Below are positions 11,161-21,604 of a stretch of 64,000 bases of DNA, piece by piece. This DNA comes from Cherax quadricarinatus. Lineage: Eukaryota; Arthropoda; Malacostraca; Decapoda; Parastacidae. A program made the position numbers and the translations under genes. The DNA lies in the NCBI RefSeq assembly GCF_038502225.1, contig NC_091323.1, positions 19,056,276-19,120,275 on the forward strand, in the 5' to 3' direction. Each line of letters starts with the position of its first letter. The stretch's first letter is position 1. A model generated the notes under the pieces. It ran no database searches and was not told where the DNA came from. It worked only from the letters and a program-made list of their open reading frames with translations.

Positions 11161-11226
11161 GTGAAAATCATCCTCTTTTTCTTCGTGGCACTGTCCTTTG
11201 CACATGCTTCCTTAGGACCCATAGTT
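11161..11226 (-). pseudogene. Remnant of Tigger transposase N-terminus (second subfamily)
   Basis: On the minus strand, ATGGGTCCTAAGGAAGC is preserved in diverged form, with downstream GAAAAAGAGGATGATTT, matching the better-preserved plus-strand remnant at 21364-21470 that translates MGPKKVSVKDNA. It is a short, decayed fragment. Confidence 0.5.
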
Positions 11227-11371
11227 AGAAGGAAGAAATCTGGCGAATTGACTGCACGAAACGTAAGGAAATCACGAAAATTCCTTGCACCGTGAGGGTA
11301 GCTCTATAAGCATGTGCACCAGTGACCGCTGTGGCGGTGTTGTCAAACTAAATTATACGCAGTACGTACGT

Positions 11372-11455
11372 AGTATTATTATAATTATTATTATTGTACT
11401 ATTACGTATCATATTATATATTATTGTATTATTATTATTATTATTGTTATTATAT
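11372..11455. repeat. (ATT/TTA)n microsatellite
   Basis: Imperfect ATT array immediately left of the TA-flanked element at 11460. Confidence 0.85.
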
Positions 11456-11940
11456 AGTACAGTGGAACCTCTACTTACGAGTGCATCCATGTGCAAGTTT
11501 CTCCAGACACGAGCAGTTGCTCGGTCGATTTTTTGTTTCCAGACGCGAGCAAAATTTCCAGATGCAAGCAGGCCTCAAGGGAGGTTAATTGACACTGGTG
11601 AAGGGGCTCTTGCTCTTGATCTAGGGAATTGGATCTCTGTTGTTTGTTGGACTATCTTATATAAACTTGGGCAATGTATGATGAAAAGATGCTTCTTAAC
11701 GTACACCAAAAAATGAAAGAAATCGGATCATAAATAACGGAGTTCACTTCTCAGTCATTAGCCTCCCCTTAGCGGTATATTTTCGTATGGTTTTTATGGT
11801 TGTATTCTCATTTTATTTGGTCTCGTGCGATAGAATGGAAGATGTACTACAAAAATAAATATGATTTTAATTGGTTTCACGATGAAAAATACCTTGAAAT
11901 TGTGCTCAAAATAGCAGAAATGTTCGATTCTTTGGCGACA

Positions 11941-12524
11941 TCAGTGGTAGACATCATGAAGTAGCAGTGGCAGACAACATAAAGCAGCAGTGGCAGACAC
12001 CATGAAGCAACAGTGGCAGACAACGTGAGGCAGCAGTGGCAGACAACATGAAGCAATAGTGGCAGACATCATGAAGCAGCAGTGACAGACAACATGAAGC
12101 AGCAGTGACAAACATGAAGCAGCAGTGGCAGACAACATGAAGCAGCAGTGGCAGACAACATGAGGTAGCAGTGGCAGACAACATGAAGCAACAGTGGCAG
12201 ACATCATGAAGCAGCAGTGACAGACAACATGAAGCAGCAGTGACAGACAACATGAAGCAGCAGTGGCAGACAACATGAAGCAGCAGTGGCAGACAACATG
12301 AAGCAGCAGTGGCAGACAACATGAAGCAGCAGTGGCAGACAGCATGAAGTAGCAGTGGCAGACAACATGAAGCAGCAGTGGCAGACAGCATGAAGTAGCA
12401 GTGGCAGACAACATGAAGCAACAGTGGCAGACATCATGAGGTATCAGTGGCAGACAACATGAAGCAGCAGTGGCAGACATCATGAGGTAGCATTGGCAGA
12501 CATCATGAAGCAGCAGTGGCAAAG
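11941..12524. repeat. 23-bp minisatellite, about 25 copies
   Basis: Tandem units of the type GCAGACAACATGAAGCAGCA plus GTG, 23 bp long, with ATC/AAC and GCAGCA/GTAGCA variants. Because 23 is not a multiple of three and the unit lacks minus-strand stops, all three minus frames stay open, producing the long Cys/Leu/His-rich frames. These are artefacts. Confidence 0.93.
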
Positions 12525-12526
12525 TG

Positions 12527-12602
12527 TAGCATTAAGAGTGTAGTAATTAAGTGTAGCATTAAGAGTGTAGCAATTAAGTGAAGCATTAAGAGTGTAGCAC
12601 TT
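12527..12602. repeat. Short tandem repeat, about 27 bp, three copies
   Basis: Units of the form GTGTAGCATTAAGAGTGTAG plus TAATTAA, repeated about three times directly after the 23-bp minisatellite. Confidence 0.85.
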
Positions 12603-13124
12603 ATAAGTCACTCTGTCTGACTTTTTTGGGTTATCCTAGGTTCTCTACACATGTAGTCAGGAGCAGGAATGGCTGCTGTGGTGGCCCTATGAACCCCAGC
12701 AACAATGGCTGCTGTCACCACCACTGGCCACATACCTAATAACATGTATTTTATTCATTCTAGTGTATTTATCATGTTTCTATGTTATTAATATTGTTTA
12801 TTATGTCATATTACTTGAATTGTGATAGATAAGCTGTAGAGTTGATATTAGGGAAATTATTAAAGTATTTTCTCATGCCTGGAATTCCACTGGAACAAAT
12901 TAATTCCATTTCAATTAATTTAAATGAGGAAAATTGACTCTGCAAATGAGCAAATTCAGTTGTGAGCAAGATCATGGAATGGATTAAACTCGTAAGTAGA
13001 GGTTCCACTGTATTATACAGTGGACCCTTACCTAACGATATTAATCCATTCCTGAGAGCTCATCGTTAGCTGAAGTTATCGTTAGCTGAGTTAATTTTCC
13101 CCATAAGAAATAATGGAAATCCAA

Positions 13125-13655
13125 TTAATCCTTTCCAGACAGCCAAAAGTATTTAATTTTTTTTTTTTCATGAAATATGCATTTCCCTACAAAGAAAACA
13201 ATATGACATGCATAATAACTACATAAATAAATGTTAAAATGACACATACCTTTATTGATGAGTGATGAGACACTGTTTTTCTTGAACACTCTGGGATTTT
13301 CAGAGTGATACATGAGTAAAAGCTTCACTTTGCAATCCCCACTAGCATTACAACAAAACATGAGAGTTAGCCTGTCTTTCACAGGCTTGTGTCCTGGGAG
13401 TGCCTTTTCCTCCTGAGTAATGTAGGTCCTGTTTGGCATTTTCTTTCAGAACAGGCCTGTTTCATCACAATTGAACACTTGTTGGGGTTGGAATTTTTCA
13501 GCTTCACCATGCCTTATCACACTGTGTATGCCACTACAATTCTTAAATCTCTCAAACCAACCTTTGCTGGCCTTAAATTCACCAATATGAGCACTAGTTC
13601 CAGGCATTTTTTTCCTGTTCACTTGGGTGTTCAAGTCAACTGTTGTGGGTCGCAT
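13125..13655 (-). pseudogene. Tigger transposase middle fragments (T3)
   Basis: Two minus-strand pieces, 13125-13439 and 13446-13655, contain the DNA-binding segment SKGWFERFKNCSGIHSV, the first catalytic motif FNCDETGLF with its Asp intact, and the following PNRTYITQEEKALPGHKP and MYHSENPRVFKKN motifs. The remainder of the DDE domain and the C-terminus have been deleted. The corresponding starts (MGPKKASSANPVVKRVRN) lie further right, at about 13922 and again at 14810. Confidence 0.85.
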
Positions 13656-14049
13656 CCTGGGGACAAGATTAAGGACCCCACTGGAAATAACTTAGACAAT
13701 CCTCGATGATGCACTGGCTTTCTTGGGTTATCCTGGGTGGCTAACCCTCTGGGGTTAATCGTTTCTTGGTAATTGTTTCCCGTTAAGCCACACGTGGTGC
13801 AGCAACAGCTGACTGGTCAAGCAATAGCTGACGGTGGTGCAGCAGCAGCTGACCATGGTACAATAGTATTTCTCACCCATTTTTACCACAGGGTTGGCAC
13901 TAGAAGCTTTCTTTGGGCCCATGGTGACTTATTTAGCAGTTACAAGCACTATAAACAATGGAATAATACAAAATGTATCGAATGTATGCGTGCAACCGGC
14001 CAACAATAATGGCAGTCCAGCTGAGGCGCTCAGGCTAGACGGACAGGTT

Positions 14050-14755
14050 CTGTACGAGTCATGTTGGTCAGAAACAGCTGACAGTGGTGCAGCAAGAGCT
14101 GACAGTGGTGCAGCAAGAGCTGACTGTGGTGCAGCAGCAGCTGACTGTGGTGCAGCAGCAGCTGACTGTGGTTCAACAACAGCTGACTGTGGTGCAGCAG
14201 CAGCTGACTGTGGTGCAGCAGCAGCTGACCGTGGTGCAGCAACAGCTGATGGTGGTGCAGCAGCAGCTGTGGTGCAGCAATAGCTGACTGTGGCGCAGCA
14301 ACAGCTGACTGTGTAGCAACAGCTGACCGTGGTGCAGCAGCAGCTGACCGTGGTGCAGCAACAGCTGATGGTGGTGCAGCAGCAGCTGACTGTAGTGCAG
14401 CAACAGCTGACCATGGTACAGCAACACCTGACTGTGGTGCAGCAACAGCTGATGGTGGTGCAGCAACAGCTGATGGTGGTGCAGCAGCAGCTGACTGGTG
14501 CAGCAACAGCTGACCATGGTGCAGCAACACCTGACTGTGGTGCAGCAACAGCTGATGGTACAGCAACAGCTGACCATGGTGCAGCAACAGCTGACTGTGG
14601 TGCAGCAACAGCTGACGGTGGTGCAGCAACAGCTGACTGTGGTGCAGCAACAGCTGATGGTGGTACAGCAGCAGCTGACCATGGTGCAGCAACACCTGAC
14701 TGTGGTGCAGCAGCAGCTGACAGTGATGCAGCAGCAGCTGACCATGGTACGATAG
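14050..14755. repeat. 21-bp minisatellite inside Tigger T3
   Basis: About 33 units of the type GCTGACTGTGGTGCAGCAAC plus A. As the period is a multiple of three, every frame gives a 7-residue repeat (for example VVQQQLT forward and CCCTTVS reverse), which explains the overlapping long frames on both strands. A smaller block of the same unit occurs at 13790-13860. No protein is supported. Confidence 0.95.
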
Positions 14756-15060
14756 TATTTCTCACCCTTTTTACCACAGGGTTGGCACTAGAAGCTTTCT
14801 TTGGGCCCATGGTGGCTTATTTAGCAGTTACAAGCACTATAAACAATGGAATAATACACATTGTATCGAATGTATGCGTGCAACTGGCCACCCTGGCTTG
14901 TAAACAATGACGGCAGTCCAGCTGAGGCATTCATGCTGGATGGAGAGGTTTGGGAGGAATCACGTTTGGCGAGTTTTTTATCGTGAGGCGAGGCAAAATT
15001 TTTGCGTTAATGTATCGTATAGTGGATTTAACGCAACACGATGCCATCGTATGGCGGGGT

Positions 15061-15324
15061 CCTGGAGGTTACCTGGAGGTTATTCCGGGGATCAACGCCC
15101 CCGCGGCCCGGTCCATGACCAGGCCTCCCGATGGATCAGGGCCTGATCAACTAGGCTGTTACTGCTGGCCGCATGCAGTCCGACATACGAGCCACAGCCC
15201 GGCTGATCCGGCACTGACTTTAGGTATCTGTCCAGCTCTCTCTTGAAGGCAGCCAGGGGTTTATTGGCAATTCCCCTAATGCTTGATGGGAGGCTGTTGA
15301 ACAGTCTTGGGCCCCGGACACTTG
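15061..15324 (-). mobile_element. CR1-like LINE 3' end (family C)
   Basis: Starts GGTTACCTGGAGGTTATTCC and contains CAACGCCCCCGCGGCCCGG and GGCTGTTACTGCTGGCC; a related piece occurs at 46191-46310. Reading the minus strand, it is a short 3' fragment of a CR1-type LINE. It sits within about 10 bp of the right end of Tigger T3. Confidence 0.75.
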
Positions 15325-15364
15325 TCCACTGTATTATTATATATGTAATTATTATTATGTATTA

Positions 15365-15386
15365 TTGTTATTAGTATGTATTATAA

Positions 15387-15424
<38 letters not shown>
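15365..15424. repeat. (ATT)n microsatellite with repeat junction
   Basis: ATT array followed by TTAACTACCTGGAGCACAGA and TCCAATTCCCTAGATCAGGA, the same junction as at 21052-21173, so this is the ATT-linked dispersed repeat again. A CTG/CCG-rich stretch follows to about 15515. Confidence 0.8.
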
Positions 15425-15426
<2 letters not shown>

Positions 15427-16505
15427 TTAACTACCTGGAGCACAGATCCAATTCCCTAGATCAGGAGCCCCTCACCACATTACTACTACTGCTGCTGCCG
15501 CTGCCACCGCTGCCGACGACTGTCGCAACCCCAAATCGTGAGGTGTCTCCTGGTGTCGCAAAATTTCCAAAACAAAAAAAATATGAAATGATAGAGAATC
15601 TTTTCCCAATTGTAATGACAAAAGAACAAAATTTGATGGAAAACTGACGGAATTACGCTGTTGCGAAGTTAGCGACCTCGGCGATATTTGCGAATTGACG
15701 ATTTCGCCCACTTTGAGCATTATTTTCGGCTAATTCCATTGTACCAGTCGACCAAACTCGTAGCTATTTTTTTAGAACTCCATTTTTTCTATCGATTGAG
15801 TACAAGAAACTGCCCATTTACTGATTTCAACTACCCAATAACGTGGTCAGAAATTTTCAATTTGGCCAATTTCATGAAAATTAAAAAATGTGACAATTTC
15901 AAAATAGGGTCCAGAATGAACAATGCAGACATTCCTGGCTCTAAAATAACATTTTCTTTGTTCATCAGTCACATCTCCAGGCCCCTCTGATATTACTCTT
16001 GCTTTCTATTTTGAATTTTTATTCAAACAAAAAATAGAAGATTTACTGTTATGCAGACTACTGCAATATTGTAATAATTGTATAAATAATGTCAATCTAT
16101 TCATGACTGCATATTAGAATGGCTACTTGGACATTTATTGGAAAAGGACATCATTTGTTTACTTTTGAACATCGGCAAAAATCAAACATTTCCCCTACTT
16201 TGAGCTCCATTTCAAGATACTTTTCATAGTAAAACCAATCAAAATCACCTCAATTTCTACAATATTTTTTCCATTCTGTCAAATGAGACCAAGGAAACGA
16301 GAATACACCATAAATACTATACGAAAATGGACCACAAATTCGACATTTTAATTAAAAAAAATGGTCAGTTTTTTTTTTTCATTATGCACTGTGTGCTGCA
16401 GGATTTTTTTTATATGGTGCACACTGACCACACAGACCCATTCTCTCACATGTAGGCCTACCAGCTTTCTCCTGCTTGATTTGAAGCCGCTAGAATTTGT
16501 GAGTA

Positions 16506-18826
16506 CAGTGGTCCCTCGTTTTTCGTAATTAATCCATTCCTGGAAGTGTGACTATTATCGAAATTTATGATTTTCGAATCAATTTTCCCCATAAGAAAAA
16601 ATGTAAATACAATTAATCTGTTCCTGACACCCAGAAGTACTAAAACAAAAAATTTCTTTTACATGAAATATAGATGTAGTACATAATACAATGGGACATG
16701 ATGAATGAAACATTAACAGCATAACACTTACCTTTATTGGCGATTCTTCTTAGTGTATGGAAGACTGGAGGAGGAGAGAGATTGGATTAGTTACTCTTTG
16801 GAAGGGGAATCCCCTTCCATCAACACCTCAGGTACCAAGTCCTTTTCTGGGGTTACATACTTCTCTTCTCTGTTTCTTAATGCCACTAGGACTAGCTTGA
16901 GAGTCAGTGGAGTCCTGTCTCACAAAAAAGTGTCCAGAGCGCTCTGTTTCTGGTGTCTCTTTAACACTTCCCTAAAATGGGCCAAGACTTTGTCACTGTA
17001 CATGTTGCCAACATTGCTTGCAACAGCCTTGTCAGGGTGATGCTTCTCCATAAATCTTTCCATCCTACCCCACATTTCAAAAATCTCCTTAATTTCTGAA
17101 GAAGGCACCTTCTTCCATCTCTCTTCCTCCTCCTCTGCAGCAAGATTCTGAGCTGCGATCTGTTGCTCTTCCTGCTGAAGCTCTTGCAGCTCCTCAGTGG
17201 TGAGCTCTTCGTTGTAGTCTTCCACCAACTCTTCCACATCCTCCAAACTCGCATCCAACCCCATGGAACTCCCCAGTGCCACAATAGATTTAACAACCCT
17301 TCAAAATCCCTCTTGTGGACACAATCTGGCCACAATTTTCTCCAAGTAGAGTTCAAAGTCCTGGTAGTCACTCCCTCCCAAGCCTTACCTATAAGGCTTA
17401 TGCAGTGGAGGATACTGAAGTGTTCTTTCCAAAACTCTCTTAGGGTCAAGTGTGTGTCTGAGGTCACATTAAAGCACCTTTGAAACATTGCTTTGGTGTA
17501 GAGTTTTTTAAAGTTTGCAATGACCTGCTGGTCCATGGGCTGGAGGAGAGGAGTGGTATTCGGGGGCAAGAACTTTACTGTGATGAACCCAAACTCCTCC
17601 AAAATTAGGTCATCCAAGTTTGGAGGATGAACAGGTGTATTGTCCATTACTAGGAGGCACTTGAGATCCAGTTTCTTTTCCAGGAGGTAATTCTTCACAC
17701 TAGGGACAAACACTCCATTGAACCACTTGACGAAAATTTCCCTCGTGACCCATGCTTTATTATTAGATTTCCAAAACACACACAATTTACTCTTCATAAC
17801 ATTGTTTTTCCTGAACACTCTGGGATTTTCAGAATGGTACACTAGTAACGGCTTCACTCTGAAATCCCCACTAGCATTAACACAGAACATGAGTGTCAGC
17901 TTGTCTTTCATAGGCTTGTGTCCTAGCAGTCCCTTTTCCTCCTGAGTAATGTAGGTCCTCTTTGGCATTTTCTTCCAAAAGAGGCCTGTTTCGTCACAAT
18001 TGAACATTTGTTCAGGTTTCAATCCTTCAACCTCTATGTACTCCTTGAATTCACTTACAAATTTTGTAGCTGCAATTTTGTCTGAACTGGCAGCCTCACC
18101 ATGCCTTACCACACTGTGTATGCCACTACGGTTCTTAAATCTCTTAAACCAACCTTTGCTGGCCTTAAATTCACAAATATCAGTACTCATTGCAGGCAAT
18201 TTCTTTACCAGATCGTCGTGCAACTGCCTAGCCTTTTCACAAATAATCGACGTCATAAGACTATCTCCTGCTAATTGTTTCTCGTTTGTCTACACCAATA
18301 ATAACTTCTCAACATCTTCGAGTACTGGTGATCTCATTTTTGTCAGCATATTTACTCCCTTTGCAACAACAGCTTCCTTGATTTCCTTTTTCTTGGCCAC
18401 GATGGAACCTATGGTTGTATGGGGTTTGTTATACATCATGGCCAGTTCGGCCACACATACGCCACTTTCATATTTTTCAATGATGTTTTTCTTAAATTCA
18501 ATTGTATTTCTCACCTTCTTTACCAAAGGCTTGGCACTAGAAGCTTTCTTTGGAACCATGGTAGCTTATTTAGTAGTTGCAAGCACTAAAATGAATGGAA
18601 TATTATGAAATATTTCGTATGAGCAAGTGAGGGGACCGTTGCTCACTGGTAAACAATGGCACACTGGCTGGGAAGGGAGGCCGAGGCGGCTCAGAGCGTG
18701 AGTACGGGTCCCAGACGAATGACTATTCTCGAGTCAAACTACGATTAGCGAGCCATTGTTTTGACGAAAACGTTACGATTCCGAAAATTACGACTATCGT
18801 GCCTTACGATTATCGAGGGACCACTG
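16506..18826 (-). mobile_element. Tigger/pogo DNA transposon, full length (T4)
   Basis: TA at 16504-16505 and 18827-18828 flank the termini CAGTGGTCCCTCGTTTTTCG and CGATTATCGAGGGACCACTG. The 2.32-kb element is nested in a piggyBac MITE, whose two halves rejoin across the TA, so it inserted later. It encodes a minus-strand transposase with few lesions. Confidence 0.93.
16920..18559 (-). pseudogene. Tigger/pogo transposase, nearly intact with stop and frameshift
   Basis: The start is MVPKKASSAKPLVKKVRN at 18559. After 89 codons (ending EKLLLV) a TAG stop replaces what is TGG (Trp) in the sister copies; the frame then continues unbroken through 18256-17300 in the same phase. The DDE domain is preserved: FNCDETGLFWKKMP, CLLVMDNTPVHPP and LPPNTTPLLQPMDQQVI. 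Near 17290-17310 the frame shifts, and the acidic C-terminal domain (GSSMGLDASLEDVEELVED to SALDTFL) continues at 17282-16920. Two lesions therefore inactivate it. The catalytic core is the best preserved in this window. Confidence 0.92.
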
Positions 18827-18892
18827 TATATATACGTCAAACACGGTGGCTTGTAAGACGTATATATACGACTGAAATGGTCAAAGGGTTAA

Positions 18893-19023
18893 GGAACCTC
18901 CCTTGAGGGGGAAGTTCGCATCCTGAAATTTCTTTCATATCCTGAAGCAAAAAATCGATCAAACGATGGTTCGTATCCTGAAAAATTCGCGTGGTGGGGT
19001 GTTTGTAACCTAAAGTTCCACTG
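18893..19023. mobile_element. One-ended Tigger-type MITE fragment
   Basis: The right terminus TTTGTAACCTAAAGTTCCACTG is followed by TA. The left part starts inside the element, abutting the TTAA of MITE copy D, and includes repeated ATCCTGAA phrases. Only one end survives. Confidence 0.6.
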
Positions 19024-19756
19024 TATATACTCTAGAATGAATAAAATAGGCCATAATATGGTGGCAGAGGCAGCGGCTGAAGCGTCTGCTATTTCCTGTC
19101 TAACTTTGACTGTGGTATCTTCCCATGCTCATATTGTAAGAGAAAGTGGAGTATTTGCAAGACTAATTGCAGAAATATCGTATATAAAAACATAATAAAT
19201 CATAATACTATACAGAATGTAAAGAAATGTTAAACTGTTTATATAAAGTGTACATATGTATATGTATTTACACACTTGGAGCAGAGATGGTGGGGGATGT
19301 TAAGGATGGAGGAGGTTGAGGCTGCGGTGTATGATGTCAGTGGCCCTGTAAACCTCCGGCAACCAGTGTTTCATTTGATTGCCAAACTTAACTGATACAA
19401 TTTGTTTTTTTAAATCACTGAACATAACTGATACAGCTTTAGTATCTATATATCGTAGATGTACTAAGCTGGTATTGCCTGGCTAAGTCCATGGAAATCA
19501 TCCTCTTTTTCTTCTCAGCACTGTTCTTTGCACTTATTTTTTAGGACCCATGGTTAGAAAAAAGAAATTTGGCCAAATGACTGTAAAAACAAAAATGCAA
19601 GCAAGCACGAGAATACTACTCCTACAGCGATGTAAACTGCTTACTGCATGTTTTGGCATCAGCTGTGCCAACTAGCGGTAGGATTCTGAATTATTATTAC
19701 ATATGTATTGTTATTATTATTATTAATGTTATTATTATTATTATTATTAATTTAGG
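19024..19756. repeat. Dispersed-repeat pieces, Tigger remnant and (ATT)n
   Basis: 19028-19190 resembles the repeat at 10530-10760. On the minus strand at 19488-19553 the phrase ATGGGTCCTAAAAAATAAG marks a decayed Tigger transposase start of the second subfamily, with a stop after five codons. 19716-19749 is an ATT array that borders the next element. Confidence 0.55.
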
Positions 19757-21001
19757 GAACTGAAGGGGGCCGTCGGGCAAAATCTGTAACTCTGTTGTTT
19801 ACTGTCCGATTTTCTCCAGTTTTGGTACACAAGACAAAGTCGTTTCACTCTTTCTTGAAAATATTTATCAAAAATATACCTCAAACAACAACTGAGAAAT
19901 GACTGATTTACTGAAAATGCCATAGTGTTAAACTTTTATCCTATATGGGACTACGTGAGGTTGTTTGGACACTTGGTGCCGAGAGAACAATGCTTATTCT
20001 TATTTTCTGTGACCACTTTTCTTTAAATGAACGTTTCTTTATTTCACAAAAAAATAAAGTTTGTTAGTTCCTGGAATATTGCAAAAAAATCTGCCCTTTA
20101 CTCCCACATAACTCCCAAAGTATTTGGAATATTTCCAAAATTTGTTCACAGAAAATTAGAGAAATCATTATTCTACAACTTTTGTGAGTATTATATTCCA
20201 TTTAATTCAGTAATAAAGCGAGAAAGTTGAACAATTGTTGAATAAGTTACTTCCGAGATATCGGCCGGGAGCGCCGGCCGGCCCCCGTCTCCAAAAAAAA
20301 TTTTTTTTCGCGAAAATCGCGTTTGTTTGGGTGTATTTCTTAGTAAACTGATGTTCTAGTGCAGTTAGCCTCTTCAAAACACCGTTTTCTGTTACTCGCA
20401 GACTAAAGAATACGACCTGGAGAGGAGTAGCTCAATATTTATGGAAATATTCCCGATAATCTTTCGTCATATTATGGCCTATTTTATTCAGTCTAGAGTA
20501 TATAACATGTTTGTATGTTATTTAGAGTGTTTATTATATCATATTAGATCAATTCTGATAGAAAAATAAGCTGTAGAGTTGATATATAAGCTGATATAAG
20601 CGTAATAATGAGTGATTTATCCTGGCGCGGCAACCCTTCCGCGCATCTTGATATGATTAATGACTGTTGCTAAATCTAGGGATAAGCTCCGCCTTCAGTT
20701 TTATGATGCCAAGTAGTCAGTTATTATATTAGAAAGTATAATGCAAGAAAAAGCGATAAAAAACAAGGAAAAATTTCCAAAATATATATGGGCCGTGAGC
20801 AGACTCGCTACCAACATCGCCGTCACCATACCTGATATAAATGGCTATAATTTCTTGTAGAAACGTCGTAGAACATTCATTCTGGTACCATTGTGTTGCC
20901 AAAGAGTTGAGCTATTTTTCAGTATATATAACTCAATTTCCATATTTTTTCGATTTTTCGGTGAGCGCGCGCGGAAAATTGCCCTACAGCCCCCTGAAGC
21001 T
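19757..21001. mobile_element. Possible non-autonomous TIR DNA transposon, unclassified
   Basis: The left end reads CTGAAGGGGGCCGTCGGGCA and the inverse of the right end reads CTTCAGGGGGCTGTAGGGCA, an imperfect inverted repeat of about 20 bp with an (ATT)n array outside each end. The 1.2-kb interior has no transposase and includes a GC-rich palindromic spot GGCCGGGAGCGCCGGCCGGC near 20263. A piece at about 20480-20600 belongs to the dispersed repeat also seen at 10480 and 12750. The superfamily is not determined. Confidence 0.5.
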
Positions 21002-21051
21002 CTATCATTATTATTATAATAACAAAAATTATTATTATTATTTTTATTGAT

Positions 21052-21173
21052 TTAGGTAACTGGAGCACAGCTCCAATTCTCTAGATCAAGAGCCCCTCGC
21101 CAGCGTCGAGGAACCTTGACGCAGGTGAGAGGCTCTTGATCTAGGGAATTGGATCTGTGTTCTAGTTACCTAA
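21052..21173. repeat. Near-perfect hairpin of the ATT-linked dispersed repeat
   Basis: Arms 21052-21098 and 21127-21173 are inverse complements of about 47 nt (TTAGGTAACTGGAGCACAG against CTGTGTTCTAGTTACCTAA, with CTCTTGATCTAGGGAATTGG in common), separated by about 28 nt. ATT-type arrays lie on both sides, so the structure is two head-to-head copies of the same repeat half. Related single halves lie at 11580-11640, 15425-15470 and 27440-27560. Confidence 0.85.
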
Positions 21174-21180
21174 ATTAATA

Positions 21181-21215
21181 ATAAAAATAATAATAATAAC
21201 TAATAATAATAATTA

Positions 21216-21264
<49 letters not shown>
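21181..21264. repeat. (ATT)n / (TAA)n microsatellite
   Basis: Interrupted ATT array next to the hairpin, with an AATAATAAT stretch switching to ATTATT. Confidence 0.9.
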
Positions 21265-21265
<1 letters not shown>

Positions 21266-21303
21266 ATTAACGCCGCCAACTTAGTGCACTGTTTACCGCA
21301 CTG

Positions 21304-21602
21304 TGGGAGCAGTTCTCTAATGCTTTGCTTACAGTCATTTGGCCAAATTTAGTTTTTCTAAGCATGGGTCCTAAGAAAGTAAGTGTAAAGGACAATGCTG
21401 AGAAGAAAAAGAGGATGATTTCCATGGAATTAGAGCATGAAATCATAGATAAACAAGCGAGGTGTTCAGCTTTTGCACAGATGGGGTAGCAGGCTCGTAA
21501 CTCAAATGTTGGCTCGTAACTCAGAGAAAAAAATTGACCCAGGGACAGCTCGTATCTCAAAAAACACGTACGTTGGGGCACTTGTAAGTCAAGGTTCCAC
21601 TG
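21304..21602 (+). mobile_element. Tigger element remnant (second subfamily)
   Basis: At 21364-21470 the plus strand translates MGPKKVSVKDNAEKKKRM and then ELEHEIIDKQA, a Tigger transposase N-terminus with its helix-turn-helix start. It is soon lost. The right terminus CTTGTAAGTCAAGGTTCCAC-TG ends at 21602 before TA. The rest of the gene is deleted. The minus-strand 104-codon frame here is a shadow. Confidence 0.7.
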
Positions 21603-21604
21603 TA

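Larger units (their letters stand above)
11460..13010. mobile_element. TA-flanked Tigger-type non-autonomous element (T2) carrying minisatellites
   Basis: TA at 11458-11459 and 13011-13012 bracket the inverted termini CAGTGGAACCTCTACTTACG and CGTAAGTAGAGGTTCCACTG. Inside, 11770-11940 resembles the middle of the piggyBac MITEs (TTTCGTATGGTTTTTATGG), followed by a 23-bp minisatellite and a smaller tandem repeat. No transposase remains. It is a composite element. Confidence 0.85.
13018..15331 (-). mobile_element. Tigger/pogo element (T3), rearranged
   Basis: The left terminus after TA is CAGTGGACCCTTACCTAACG. The right terminus is split by a CR1 fragment: the sequence reads TATGGCGGGGTCC, then the insertion, then TCCACTGTA. 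Between the ends are transposase fragments, a 21-bp minisatellite and a duplicated copy of the transposase start (about 13855-13990 and 14740-14890). Confidence 0.85.
15515..18892. mobile_element. piggyBac-type MITE, copy D, interrupted by Tigger T4
   Basis: The left part begins GACTGTCGCAACCCCAAATC, with the outermost bases lost beside the CTG-rich stretch. It continues to 16505, is interrupted by the 2.3-kb Tigger at 16506-18826, and resumes with TATATACGTCAAACACGG to end TCAAAGGG-TTAA at 18889-18892. The element is in reverse orientation relative to copy B. A 64-codon forward frame inside it (to 15990) is the counterpart of the minus-strand frame in copy B. Confidence 0.87.

Noticed and set aside
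11941..12522. Three overlapping minus-strand Cys/Leu/His-rich frames up to 193 codons
   Set aside because: A stop-free 23-bp minisatellite unit keeps every minus frame open; the repeats explain them fully.
11941..14755. Tandem repeats considered as a CRISPR-like array
   Set aside because: The units are contiguous with no unique spacers, and the context is eukaryotic.
13894..14910. Gln/Val/Leu and Cys/Thr repeat proteins up to 293 codons
   Set aside because: Translations of a 21-bp minisatellite in six frames. Only the short MGPKKASSANP start is genuine transposase sequence.
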